This document shows positions 24,101 through 38,984 of a stretch of 64,000 nt of DNA, piece after piece. Origin of the DNA: Rugalucina vietnamica (taxonomy: Eukaryota; Mollusca; Bivalvia; Lucinida; Lucinidae). The stretch covers positions 60,191,226-60,255,225 of the forward strand of contig OZ024871.1 in the NCBI GenBank assembly GCA_964017185.1. Direction: 5' to 3'. Below the pieces are notes generated by a model. It was not told the origin of the DNA and did no database searches. It worked only from the letters and a program-made list of their open reading frames with translations. Position 1 is the stretch's first letter; every line of letters begins with the position of its first letter. The translations under genes and the position numbers were made by a program.

Positions 24101-27100
24101 GTTAAAACAGTTGCAAACGTTAGTGTCAACATGTAAGCACTAACCGTTACAGTTGCAACCTTTAATGACAAGACGATAACATTAAGCGTTAGTGGCAAAA
24201 CGTTAAAGCTAAGCGTTGCAGTTGCAAACGTTAGTGTCAACATGTAAGCATTAACCGTTGCAGTTGCAACCTTTAAATGCAACACGTTAACATTTAGCAT
24301 TGCAGTTGCAAGCGTTAGTGGCAACACGTTAAAACTAAGCGTTGCAATTATAACCGTTAGTGTCAACATTATAACAGGAAGTGTAGCATTTGCTTACGTT
24401 AATTTCAACACGTTAACACGTTGCAACCGTTTATGTCAACATGTTAACACTTAGCATTGCAGTTGCAACCGTTAGTGTCAACATGTTTACACTAAGCGTT
24501 GCAGTTGCAACCGTTAATGACAACACGTAAACACTAAGCTTTGCATTTGCAACCATTAAAACCATGTCAACACGTTAAAACTAAGCGTTGTAGTTATAAC
24601 CGTTAATTGCAACACGTTAGCACTAAGCATTGGATTTGCAACCGTTAATACCGCGGCAACACGTTAAAACTAAGCGTTGCAGTTAAAACCGTTAATGACA
24701 ACACGTAAACACTAAGCTTTGCATTTGCAACCATTAAAACCATGTCAACACGTTAAAACTAAGCGTTGTAATTATAACCGTTAACTGCAACACGTTAGAA
24801 CTAAGCATTGGATTTGCAACCGTTAATACCGTGACAACATGTTAAAACTAAGCGTTGCAGTTAAAACCGTTAATGACAACACGTAAACACTAAGCTTTGC
24901 ATTTGCAACCGTTAAAACAGTTGCAAACGTTAGTGTCAACACTTAGCATTGCAGTTGCAACCGTTAGTGTCAACATGTTTACACTAAGCGTTGCAGTTGC
25001 AACCGTTAATGACAACACGTAAACACTAAGCTTTGCATTTGCAACCGTTAAAACAGTTGCAAACGTTAGTGTCAACACTTAGCATTGCAGTTGCAACCGT
25101 TAGTGTCAACATGTTTACACTAAGCGTTGCAGTTGCAACCATTGAAACCATGTCAACACGTTAAAACTAAGCGTTGTAGTTATAACCGTTAATTGCAACA
25201 CGTTAGCACTAAGCATTGGATTTGCAACCGTTAAACCGTGGCAACATGTTAAAACTAAGCGTTGCAGTTAAAACCGTTAATGACAACACGTAAACACTAA
25301 GCTTTACATTTGCAACCATTAAAACCGTGTCAACACGTTAAAACTAAGCGTTGTAGTTGAAACCGTTAATGGCAACACGTAAACACTAAGCTTTGCATTT
25401 GCAACCGTTAAAACAGTTGCAAACGTTACTGTCAACATTTAAGCACTAACCGTTACAGTTGCAACCTTTAATGGCAAGACGATAACATTAAGCGTTAGTG
25501 GCAAAACGTAAAAGCTAAGCGTTGCAGTTGCAAACGTTAGTGTCAACATGTAAGCATTAACCGTTGCAGTTGCAACCTTTAAGGGCAACACGTTAACATT
25601 TAGCATTGCAGTTGCAAGCGTTAGTGGCAACACGTTAAAACTAAGCGTTGCAATTATAACCGTTAGTGTCAACATTATAACAGGAAGTGTAGCATTTGCT
25701 TACGTTAATTTCAACACGTTTACACGTTGCAACCGTTTATGTCAACATGTTAACACTTAGCATTGCAGTTGCAACCGTTAGGGTCAACATGTTTACACTA
25801 AGCGTTGCAGTTGCAACCGTTAATGACAACACGTAAACACTAAGCTTTGCATTTGCAACCATTAAAACCATGTCAACACCTTAAAACTAAGCGTTGTAGT
25901 TATAACCGTTAATTGCAACACGTTAGCACTAAGCATTGGATTTGCAACCGTTAATACCGCGGCAACACCTTAAAACTAAGCGTTGTAGTTAAAACTGTTA
26001 ATGACAACAAGTAAACACTAAGCTTTGTATTTGCAACCTTTAAAACCATGTCAACGCGTTAAAACTAAGCGTTTTAGTTATAACCGTTTATTGCAACAAG
26101 TTAGCCCTAAGCATTGGATTTGCCACCGTTAATACCGTGGCAACACGTTAAAACTAAGCGTTGCAGTTAAAACCGTTAATGACAACACGTAAACGCTAAA
26201 CTTTGCATTTGCAACCATTAAAACCATGTCAACACGTTAAAACTAAGCGTTGTAGTTAAAACCATTAATGGCAACACGTAATTTCAAATTTCAACACGTT
26301 AACACGTTGCAACCGTTTATGTCAACATGTTAACACTTAGCATTGCAGTTGCAACCGTTAGTGTCAACATGTTTACACTAAGCGTTGCAGTTGCAACCGT
26401 TAATGACAACACGTTAACACTAAGCATTGCGGTTACAATGCGTTAAAACTAAGCGTCGCAGTTACAACCGTTAGTGTCAACATTATAACAGTAAATGTAG
26501 CATTTGCTTACGTTAATTTCAACACGTTAACACGTTGCAACCGTTTATGTCAACACTTAGCATTGCAGTTGCAACCGTTAGTGTCAACATGTTTACACTA
26601 AGCGTTGCAGTTGCAACCGTTAATGACAACACGTAAACACTAAGCTTTGCATTTGCAACTATTAAAACCATGTCAACACGTTAAAACTAAGCGTTGTAGT
26701 TATAACCGTTAATTGCAACACGTTAGCACTAAGCGTTGGATTTGCAACCGTTAATACCGTGGCAACATGTTAAAACTAATCGTTGCAGTTAAAACCGTTA
26801 ATGACAACACGTAAACACTAAGCTTTACATTTGCAACCATTAAAACCGTGTCAACACGTGAAAACTAAGCGTTGTAGTTAAAACCGTTAATGGCAACACG
26901 TAAACACAAAGCTTTGCATTTGCAACCGTTAAAACAGTTGCAAACGTTACTGTCAACATTTAAGCACTAACCGTTACAGTTGCAACCTTTAATGGCAACA
27001 CGTTAACATTAAGCGTTAGTGGCAACACGTTAAAGCTAAGCGTTGCAGTTGCAAACGTTAGTGTCAACATGTAAGCATTAACCGTTGCAGTTGCAACCTT

Positions 27101-30100
27101 TAAAGGCAACACGTAAACATTTAGCATTGCAGTTGCAAGCGTTAGTGGCAACACGTTAAAACTAAGCGTTGCAGTTACAACCGTTAGTGTCAACATTATA
27201 ACAGTAAGTGTAGCATTTGCTTACGTTAATTTCAACACGTTAACAAGTTGCAACCGTTTATGGCAACATGTTAACACTTAGCATTGCAGTTGCAACCGTT
27301 AGTGTCAACATGTTTACACTAAGCGTTGCAGTTGCAACCGTTAATGACAACTAGTTAACACTAAGCATTGCGGTTACAATGCGTTAAAACTAAGCGTTGT
27401 AGTTAAAACCGTTAATGACAACACGTAAACACTAAGCTTTGCATTTGCAACCATCAAAACCATGTCAACACGTTAAAACTAAGCGTTGTAGTTATAACCA
27501 CGTTAGCACTAAGCATTGGATTTGCAACCGTTAATACCGTGGCAACACGTTAAAACTAAGCGTTGAAGTTAAAACCGTTAATGACAACACGTAAACACTA
27601 AGCTTTGCATTTGCAACCATTAAAACCATGTCAACACGTTAAAGCTAAGCGTTGTAGTTATAACCGTTAATTGCAACACGTTAGCACTAAGCATTGGATT
27701 TGCAACCGTTAATACCGTGGCAACATGTTAAAACTAAGCGTTGCTGTTAAAACCGTTAATGACAACACGTAAACACTAAGCTTTGCATTTGCAACCATTA
27801 AAACCATGTCAACACGTTAAAACTAAGCGTTGTAGTTATAACCGTTAATTGCAACACGTTAGCACTAAGCATTGGATTTGCAACCGTTAATACCGTGGCA
27901 ACATGTTAAAACTAAGCTTTGCAGTTAAAACCGTTAATGACAACACGTAAACACTAAGCTTTGCATTTGCAACCGTTAAAACTGTGTCAACACGTTAAAA
28001 CTAAGCGTTGTATTTAAAACCGTTAATGGCAACACGTAAACACTAAGCTTTGCATTTGCAACCGTTAAAACAGTTGCAAACGTTAGTGTCAACATGTAAG
28101 CACTAACCGTTACAGTTGCAACCTTTAATGGCAACACGTTAACATTAAGCGTTAGTGGCAACACGTTAAAGCTAAGCGTTGCAGTTGCAACCGTCAGTGT
28201 CAACATGTAAGCACTAACCGTTGCAGTTGCAACCTTTAAAGGCAACACGTTAACATTAAGCATTGCAGTTGCAAGCGTTAGTGGCAACACGTTAAAACTA
28301 AGCGTTGCAGTTACAACCGTTAGTGTCAACATTATAACAGTAAGTGTAGCATTTGCTTACGTTAATTTCAACACGTTAACACATTGCAACCGTTTATGTC
28401 AACATGTTAACACTTAGCATTGCAGTTGCAACCGTTAGTGTCAAAAGTAAGCATTGCGGTTACAATGCGTTAACACTTAGCATTGCAGTTGCAACCGTTA
28501 GTGTCAAAAGTAAGCATTGCGGTTACAATGCGTTAAAACTAAGCGTTGTAGTTAAAACCGTTAATGACAACACGTAAACACTAAGCTTTGCATTTGCAAC
28601 CATCAAAACCATGTCAACACGTTAAAACTAAGCGTTGTAGTTATAACCACGTTAGCACTAAGCATTGGATTTGCAACCGTTAATACCGTGGCAACACGTT
28701 AAAACTAAGCGTTGAAGTTAAAACCGTTAATGACAACACGTAAACACTAAGCTTTGCTTTTGCAACCATTAAAACCATGTCAACACGTTAAAGCTAAGCG
28801 TTGTAGTTATAACCGTTAATTGCAACACGTTAGCACTAAGCATTGGATTTGCAACCGTTAATACCGTGGCAACATGTTAAAACTAAGCGTTGCTGTTAAA
28901 ACCGTTAATGACAACACGTAAACACTAAGCTTTGCATTTGCAACCGTTAAAAACCAACACGTTAAAACTAAGCGTTGTATTTAAAACCGTTAATGGCAAC
29001 ACGTAAACACTAAGCTTTGCATTTGCAACCGTTAAAACAGTTGCAAACGTTAGTGTCAACATGTAAGCACTAACCGTTACAGTTGCAACCTTTAATGGCA
29101 ACACGTTAACATTAAGCGTTAGTGGCAACACGTTAAAGGTAAGCGTTGCAGTTGCAAACGTCAGTGTCAACATGTAAGCACTAACCGTTGCAGTTGCAAC
29201 TTTTAAAGGCAACACGTTAACATTAAGCATTGCAGTTGCAAGCGTTAGTGGCAACACGTTAAAACTAAGCGTTGCAGTTACAACCGTTAGTGTCAACATT
29301 ATAACAGTAAGTGTAGCATTTGCTTACGTTAATTTCAACACGTTAACACGTTCCAACCGTTTATGTCAACATGTTAACACTTAGCATTGCAGTTGCAACC
29401 GTTAGTGTCAACACGTTAACACTAAGCATTGCGGTTACAATGCGTTTTAACGTTAAAACCGTTAATGACAACACGTAAACACTAAGCTTTGCATTTGCAA
29501 CCATCAAAACCATGTCAACACGTTAAAACTAAGCGTTGTAGTTATAACCACGTTAGCACGAAGCATTGGATTTGCAACCGTTAATACCGTGGCAACACGT
29601 TAAAACTAAGCGTTGCAGTTAAAACCGTTAATGACAACACGTAAACGCTAAGCTTTGCATTTGCAACCATTAAAACCATGTCAACACGTTAAAGCTAAGC
29701 GTTGTAGTTATAACCGTTAATTGCAACACGTTAGCACTAAGCGTTGGATTTGCAACCGTTAATACCGTGGCAACCGTTAATACCGTGGCAACACGTTAAA
29801 ACTAAGCGTTGCAGTTAAAACCGTTAATGACAACACGTAAACACTAAGCTTTGCATTTGCAACCATTAAAACCAACACGTTAAAACTAAGCGTTGTATTT
29901 AAAACCGTTAATGGCAACACGTAAACACTAAGCTTTGCATTTGCAACCGTAAAACAGTTGCAAACGTTAGTGTCAACATGTAAGCACTAACCGTTACAAT
30001 GCGTTAAAACTAAGCGTTGTAGTTAAAACCGTTAATGACAACACGTAAACACTAAGCTTTGCATTTGCAACCATTAAAACCATGTCAACACGTTAAAACT

Positions 30101-33100
30101 AAGCGTTGTAGTTATAACCGTTAATTGCAACACGTTAGCACTAAGCATTGGATTTGCAACCGTTAATACCGTGGCAACATGTTAAAACTAAGCGTTGCAG
30201 TTAAAACCGTTAATGACAACACGTAAACACTAAGCTTTGCATTTGCAACCGTTAAAACCGTGTCAACTAAGCGTTGTAGTTAAAACCGTTAATGACAACA
30301 CGTAAACACTTAGCTTTGCATTTGCAACCATTAAAACCATGTCAACACGTTAAAACTAAGCATTGCATTGGATTTGCAACCGTTAATACCGTGGCAACAC
30401 GTTAAAACTAAGCGTTGCAGTTAAAACCGTTAATGACAACACGTAATCACTAAGCTTTGCATTTGCAACCGTTAAAACAGTTGCAAACGTTAGTGTCAAC
30501 ATGTAAGCACTAACCGTTACAGTTGCAACCTTTAATGGCAACACGTTAACATTAAGCGTTAGTGGCAACACGTTAAAGCTAAGCGTTGCAGTTGCAAACG
30601 TTAGTGTCAACATGTTAGCACTAACCGTTGCAGTTGCAACCTTTAAAGGCAACACGTTAACATTAGGCATTGCAGTTGCAAGCGTTATTGGCAACACGTT
30701 AAAACTAAGCGTTGCAGTTACAACCGTTAGTGTCAACATTATAGCAGTAAGTGTAGCATTTGCTTACGTTAATTTCAACACGTTAACATGTTGCAACCGT
30801 TTATGTCAACATGTTAACACTTAGCATTGCAGTTGCAACCATTAGTGTCAACATGTTTACACTAAGCGTTGCAGTTGCAACCGTTAATGACAACACGTTA
30901 ACACTAAGCATTGCGGTTACAATGCGTTAAAACTAAGCGTTGCAGTTACAACCGTTAGTGTCAACACGTTAACAATAAGCATTGCGGTTACAATGCGTTA
31001 AAACTAAGCGTTGCAATTACAACCTTTAGTGTCAACATTATTAGTGTAGCATACCAACACGTTAACACGTTGCAACCGTTTATGTCAACATGTTAACACT
31101 AAGCATTTAACAATGCGTTAAAACTAAAAACTAAGCGTTGCAGTTGCAACCGTTAATGACAACACGTTAACACTAAGCATTTAACAATGCGTTAAAACTA
31201 AAAACTAAGCGTTGCAGTTGCAACCGTTAATGACAACACGTTAACACTAAGCATTTAACAATGCGTTAAAACTAAGCGTTGTAGTTTAAACCGTTTATGA
31301 CAACACGTAAACACTAAGCTTTGCATTTGCAACCATTAAAACCATGCCAACACGTTAATACTAAGCGTTGTAGTTATAACCGTCAATTGCAACACGTTAG
31401 CACTAAGCATTGGATTTGCATCCGTTAATACCGTGGCAACACGTTAAAACTAAGCGTTGCAGTTAAAACCGTTAATGACAACACGTAAACACTAAGCTTT
31501 GCATTTGCAACCATTAAAACCAAGTCAACACGTTAAAACTAAGCGTTGTAGTTATAACCGTTAATTGCAACACGTTAGCCGAAGCATTGGATTTGCAACC
31601 GTTAATACCGTGGCAACACGGTAAAACTAAGCGAAGCAGTTAAAACCCTTAATGACAACACGTAAACACTAAGCTTTGCATTTGCAACCATTAAAACCAT
31701 GTCAACACGTTAAAACTAAGCGTTGTAGTTATAACCGTTAATTAAAACACGTTAGCACTAAGCATTGGATTTGCAACCGTTAAAACCGTGGCAACATGTT
31801 AAAACTAAGCGTTGCAGTTAAAACCGTTAATGACAACACGTAAACAATAAGCTTTGCATTTGCAACCATTAAAACCATGTCAACACGTTAAAACTAACCG
31901 TTAATTGCAACACGTTAGCACTAAGCATTGGATTTGCAACCGTTAATACCGTGGCAACATGTTAAAACTAAGCGTTGCAGTTAAAACCGTTAAACCGTTA
32001 ACAGGTAAACACTAAGCTTTGCATTTGCATCCGTTAAAACCGTGTCAACACGCTAAAACTAAGCGTTGTAGTTAAAACCGTTAATGGCAACACGTTAACA
32101 TTAAGCTTTGCATTTGCAACTGTTAAAACAGTTGCAAACGTTAGTGTCAACATGTAAGAACTTACCGTTACAGTTGCAACCTTTAATGGCAAGACGTTAA
32201 CATTAAGCGTTAGTGGCAACACGTTAAAGCTAAGCGTTGCAGTTGAAAACGTTAGTGTCAACATGTAAGCACTAACCGTTGCAGTTGCAACCTTTAAAGG
32301 CAACACGTTAACATTAAGCATTGCAGTTGCAAGCGTTGGTGGCAACACGTTAAAACTAAGCGTTGCAGTTACAATCGTTAAAATGTCAAGACGTTAACAT
32401 GGAGGGTTAGTGGCAACACGTTAAAGCTAAGCGTTGCAGTTGCAAACGTTAGTGTCAACATGTAAGCACTTACCGTTGCAGTTGCAACCTTTAAAGGCAA
32501 CACGTTAACATTAAGCATTGCTGTTGCAAGCGTTAGAGGCAACACGTTAATGACAACACGTTAACACTAAGCATTGCGGTAACAATGCGTTAAAACTAAG
32601 CGTTGCAGTTACAACCTTTAGTGTCATATTATTAGTGTAGCATTTGCTTACGTTACGTTAGTCTCAACATTATAAGTGTAGCATTTGCTTACGTTAATTT
32701 CAACACGTTAACGCGTTGCAACCGTTTATGTCAACATGTTAACACTTAGCATTGCAGTTGCAACCGTTAGTGTCAACATGTTTACACTAAGCGTTGCAGT
32801 TGCAACCGTTAATGACAACACGTTAACACTAAGCATTGCGGTTACAATGCGTTAAAACTAAGCGTCGCAGTTACAACCGTTAGTGTCAACATTATAACAG
32901 TAAGTGTAGCATTTGCTTACGTTAATTTCAACACGTTAACACGTTGCAACCGTTTATGTCAACACTTAGCATTGCAGTTGCAACCGTTAGTGTCAACATG
33001 TTTACACTAAGCGTTGCAGTTGCAACCGTTAATGACAACACGTAAACACTAAGCTTTGCATTTGCGACCATTAAAACCATGTCAACACGTTAAAACTAAG

Positions 33101-36100
33101 CGTTGTAGTTATAACCGTTAATTGCAACACGTTAGCACTAAGCATTGGATTTGCAACCGTTAATACCGTGGCAACATGTTAAAACTAAGCGTTGCAGTTA
33201 AAACCGTTAATGACAACACGTAAACACTAAGCTTTACATTTGCAACCATTAAAACCGTGTACGTTAAAACTAAGCGTTGTAGTTAAAACCGTTAATGGCA
33301 ACACGTAAACACTAAGCTTTGCATTTGCAACCGTTAAAACAGTTGCAAACGTTACTGTCAACATTTAAGCACTAACCGTTACAGTTGCAACCTTTAATGG
33401 CAAGACGATAACATTAAGCGTTAGTGGCAAAACGTAAAAGCTAAGCGTTGCAGTTGCAAACGTTAGTGTCAACATGTAAGCATTAACCGTTGCAGTTGCA
33501 ACCTTTAAGGGCAACACGTTAACATTTAGCATTGCAGTTGCAAGCGTTAGTGGCAACACGTTAAAACTAAGCGTTGCAATTATAACCGTTAGTGTCAACA
33601 TTATTACAGGAAGTGTGCTTACGTTAATTTCAACACGTTTACACGTTGCAACCGTTTATGTCAACATGTTAACACTTAGCATTGCAGTTGCAACCGTTAG
33701 TGTCAACATGTTTACACTAAGCGTTGCAGTTGCAACCGTTAATGACAACACGTAAACACTAAGCTTTGCATTTGCAACCATTAAAACCATGTCAACACCT
33801 TAAAACTAAGCGTTGTAGTTATAACCGTTAATTGCAACACGTTAGCACTAAGCATTGGATTTGCAACCGTTAATACCGCGGCAACACCTTAAAACTAAGC
33901 GTTGCAGTTAAAACCGTTAATGACAACACGTAAACACTAAGCTTTCCATTTGCAACCATTAAAACCATGTCAACACGTTAAAACTAAGCGTTGTAATTAT
34001 AACCGTTAACTGCAACACGTTAGAACTAAGCATTGGATTTGCAACCGTTAATACCGTGACAACATGTTAAAACTAAGCGTTGCAGTTAAAACCGTTAATG
34101 ACAACACGTAAACACTAAGCTTTGCATTTGCAACCGTTAAAACCGTGTCAACACGTTAAAACTAAGCGTTGTAGTTAAAACCGTTAATGGCAACACGTAA
34201 ACACTAAGCTTTGCATTTGCAACCGTTAAAACAGTTGCAAATGTTAGTGTCAACACTTAGCATTGCAGTTGCAACCGTTAGTGTCAGCATGTTTACACTA
34301 AGCGTTGCAGTTGCAACCGTTAATGACAATACGTAAACACTAAGCTTTGCATTTGCAACCGTTAAAACAGTTGCAAACGTTAGTGTCAACACTTAGCATT
34401 GCAGTTGCAACCGTTAGTGTCAACATGTTTACACTAAGCGTTGCAGTTGCAACCATTAAAACCATGTCAACACGTTAAAACTAAGCGTTGTAGTTATAAC
34501 CGTTAATTGCAACACGTTAGCACTAAGCATTGGATTTGCAAACGTTAAACCGTGGCAACATGTTAAAACTAAGCGTTGCAGTTAAAACCGTTAATGACAA
34601 CACGTAAACAATAAGCTTTACATTTGCAACCATTAAAACCGTGTCAACACGTTAAAACTAAGCGTTGTAGTTAAAACCGTTAAAACACGTAAACACTAAG
34701 TTTGCATTTGCAACCGTTAAAACAGTTGCAAACGTTACTGTCAACATGTAAGCACTAACCGTTACAGTTGCAACCTTTAATGGCAAGACGTTAACATTAA
34801 GCGTTAGTGGCAACACGTTAAAGCTAAGCGTTGCAGTTGCAAACGTTAGTGTCAACATGTAAGCATTAACCGTTGCAGTTGCAACCTTTAAAGGCAACAC
34901 GTTAACATTAAGCATTGCAGTTGCAAGCGTTAGTGGCAACACGTTAAAACTAACTAACCGTTAGTGTCATCATTACAGTAAGTGTAGCATTTGCTTACGT
35001 TAATTTCAACACGTTAACACGTTGCAACCGTTTATGTCAACATGTTAACACTTAGCATTGCAGTTGCAACCGTTAGTGTCAACATGTTTACACTAAGCGT
35101 TGCAGTTGCAACCGTTAATGACAACTAGTTAACACTAAGCATTGCGGTTACAATGCGTTAAAACTAAGCGTAGTAGTTAAAACTGTTAATGACAACAAGT
35201 AAACACTAAGCTTTGCATTTGCAACCATTAAAACCATGTCAACACGTTAAAACTAAGCGTTGTAGTTATAACCGTTTATTGCAACATTTTAGCACTAAGC
35301 ATTGGATTTTGCAACCGTTAATACCGTGGCAACACGTTAAAACTAAGCGTTGCAGTTAAAACCGTTAATGACAACACGTAAACACTAAACTTTGCATTTG
35401 CAACCATTAAAACCATGTCAACACGTTAAAACTAAGCGTTGTAGTTATAACCGTTAATTGCAACACGTTGGTACTAAGCATTGGATTTGCAACCGTTAAT
35501 ACCGTGGCAACATGTTAAAACTAAGCGTTGCAGTTAAAACCGTTAATGACAACACGTAAACACTAAGCTTTCCATTTGCAACCGTTAAAACCGTGTCAAC
35601 ACGTTAAAACTAAGCGTTGTAGTTAAAACCATTAATGGCAACACGTAAACACTAAGCTTTGCATTTGCAACCGTTAAAACAGTTGCAAACGTTAGTGTCA
35701 ACATGTAAGCACTAACCATTACAGTTGCAACCTTAGATGGCAACACGTTAACATTAAGCGTTAGTGGCAACACGTTAAAGCTAAGTGTTGCAGTTGCAAA
35801 CGTTAGTGTCAACATGTTAAAACTAACCGTTGCAGTTGCGACCTTTAAAGGCAACACGTTAACATTAAGCATTGCAGTTGCAAGCGTTAGTGGCAACACG
35901 TTAAAACTAAGCGTTGCAGTTACAACCGTTAGTGTCAACATTATAACAGTAAGTGTAGCATTTGCTTACGTTAATTTCAACACGTTAACACGTTGCAACC
36001 GTTTATGTCAACATGTTAACACTTAGCATTGCAGTTGCAACCGTTAGTGTCAACATGTTTACACTAAGCGTTGCAGTTGCAACCGTTAATGACAACACGT

Positions 36101-37080
36101 TAACACTAAGCATTGCGGTAACAATGCGTTAAAACTAAGCGTTGTAGTTAAAACCGTTAATGACAACACGTAAACACTAAGCTTTGCATTTGCAACCATT
36201 AGAACCATGTCAACACGTTAAAACTAAGCGTTGTAGTTATAACCGTTAATTGCAACACGTTAGCACTAAGCATTGGATTTGCAACCGTTAATACCGTGGC
36301 AACATGTTAAAACTAAGCGTTGCAGTTAAAACCGTTAATGACAACACGTAAACACTAAGCTTTGCATTTGCAACCGTTAAAACCGTGTCAACTAAGCGTT
36401 GTAGTTAAAACCGTTAATGACAACACGTAAACACTTAGCTTTGCATTTGCAACCATTAAAACCATGTCAACACGTTAAAACTAAGCACTAAGCATTGGAT
36501 TTGCAACCGTTAATACAGTGGCAACACGTTAAAACTAAGCGTTGCAGTTAAAACCGTTAATGACAACACGTAAACACTAAGCTTTGCATTTGCAACCGTT
36601 AAAACAGTTGCAAACGTAAGCACTAACCGTTACAGTTGCAACCTTTAATGGCAACACGTTAACATTAAGCGTTAGTGGCAACACGTTAAAGCTAAGCGTT
36701 GCAGTTGCAAACGTTAGTGTCAACATGTTAGCACTTACCGTTGCAGTTGCAACCTTTAAAGGCAACACGTTAACATTAGGCATTGCAGTTGCAAGCGTTA
36801 GTGGCAACACGTTAAAACTAAGCGTTGCAGTTACAACCGTTAGTGTCAACATTATAACAGTAAGTGTAGCATTTGCTTACATTAATTTCAACACGTTAAC
36901 ACGTTGCAACCGTTTATGTCAACATGTTAACACTTAGCATTGCAGTTGCAACCGTAAGTGTCAACATGTTTACACTAAACGTTGCAGTTGCAACCGTTAA
37001 TGACAACACGTTAACACTAAGCGTTGCAATTAAAACCGTTAATGACAACACGTAAACACTAAGCTTTGAATTTGCAACCA

Positions 37081-38966
37081 TTAAAACCGTGTCAACACGT
37101 TAAAACTAAGCGTTGTAGTTAAAACCGTTAATGGCAACACGTAAACACTAAGCTTTGCATTTGCAACCGTTAAAACAGTTGCAAACGTTAGTGTCAACAT
37201 GTAAGCACTAACCGTTACAGTTGCAACCTTTAATGGCAACACGTTAACATTAAGCGTTAGTGGCAACACGTTAAAGCTAAGCGTTGCAGTTGCAAACGTT
37301 AGTGTCAACATGTAAGCACTAACCGTTGCAGTTACAACCTTTAAAGGCAACACGTTAACATTAAGCAATGCAGTTGCAAGCGTTAGTGGCAACACGTTAA
37401 AACTAAGCGTTGCAGTTACAACCGTTAGTGTCAACATTATAACAGTAAGTGTAGCATTTGCTTACGTTAATTTCAACACGTTAACACGTTGCAACCGTTT
37501 ATGTCAACATGTTAACACTTAGTATTGCAGTTGCAACCATTAGTGTCAACATGTTTACACTAAGCGTTGCAGTTGCAACCGTTAATGACAACACGTTAAC
37601 ACTAAGCATTGCGGTTACAATGCGTTTAAACTAAGCGTTTGCTTTACAACCGTTAGTGTCAACATTATAAAAGTAAGTGTAGCATTTGCTTACGTTAATT
37701 TCAACACGTTAACACGTTGCAACCGTTTATGTCAACACTTAGCATTGCAGTTGCAACCGTTAGTGTCAACATGTTTACACTAAGCGTTGCAGTTGCAACC
37801 GTTAATGACAACACGTAAACACTAAGCTTTGCATTTGCAACCATTAAAACCGTGTCAACACGTTAAAACTAAGCGTTGTAGTTAAAACCGTTAATGGCAA
37901 TACGTAAACACTAAGCTTTGCATTTGCAACCGTTAAAACGGTTGCAAACGTTAGTGTCAACATGTAAGCACTAACCGTTACAGTTGCAACCTTTAATGGC
38001 AACACGTTAACATTAAGCGTTAGTGGCAACACGTTAAAGCTAAGCGTTGCAGTTGCAAACGTTAGTGTCAACATGTAAGCACTAACCGTTGCAGTTACAA
38101 CCTTTAAAGGCAACACGTTAACATTAAGCAATGCAGTTGCAAGCGTTAGTGGCAACACGTTAAAACTAAGCGTTGCAGTTACAACCGTTAGTGTCAACAT
38201 TATAACAGTAAGTGTAGCATTTGCTTACGTTAATTTCAACACGTTAACACGTTGCAACCGTTTATGTCAACATGTTAACACTTAGTATTGCAGTTGCAAC
38301 CATTAGTGTCAACATGTTTACACTAAGCGTTGCAGTTGCAACCGTTAATGACAACACGTTAACACTAAGCATTGCGGTTACAATGCGTTTAAACTAAGCG
38401 TTTGCTTTACAACCGTTAGTGTCAACATTATAAAAGTAAGTGTAGCATTTGCTTACGTTAATTTCAACACGTTAACACGTTGCAACCGTTTATGTCAACA
38501 CTTAGCATTGCAGTTGCAACCGTTAGTGTCAACATGTTTACACTAAGCGTTGCAGTTGCAACCGTTAATGACAACACGTAAACACTAAGCTTTGCATTTG
38601 CAACCATTAAAACCGTGTCAACACGTTAAAACTAAGCGTTGTAGTTAAAACCGTTAATGGCAATACGTAAACACTAAGCTTTGCATTTGCAACCGTTAAA
38701 ACAGTTGCAAACGTTAGTGTCAACATGTAAGCACTAACCGTTACAGTTGCAACCTTTAATGGCAAGACGTTAACATTAAGTGTTAGTGGCAAAACGTTAA
38801 TGCTAAGCGTTGCAATTGCAAACGTTAGTGTCAACATGTAAGCACTAACCCTTGCAGTTGTAACCTTTAAAGGCAACACGTTAACATTAAGCATTGCAGT
38901 TGCAAGCGTTAGTGGCAACACGTTAAAACTAAGCGTTGCAGTTACAACCGTTAGTGTCAAAAACAA
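37081..38966. repeat. 763-bp higher-order repeat, 2.5 copies
   Basis: Landmarks at 37081, 37844 and 38607 are exactly 763 bases apart. The first two copies are nearly identical; the third diverges after about 350 bases into the block with the poly-A tract. Confidence 0.85.
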
Positions 38967-38984
38967 AAAAAAAAAAAAAAAAAA
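38959..38984 (+). repeat. A-rich tract, homologous site
   Basis: 26 bases, all A except one C, in the duplicated copy of the 10-12 kb block. Confidence 0.9.
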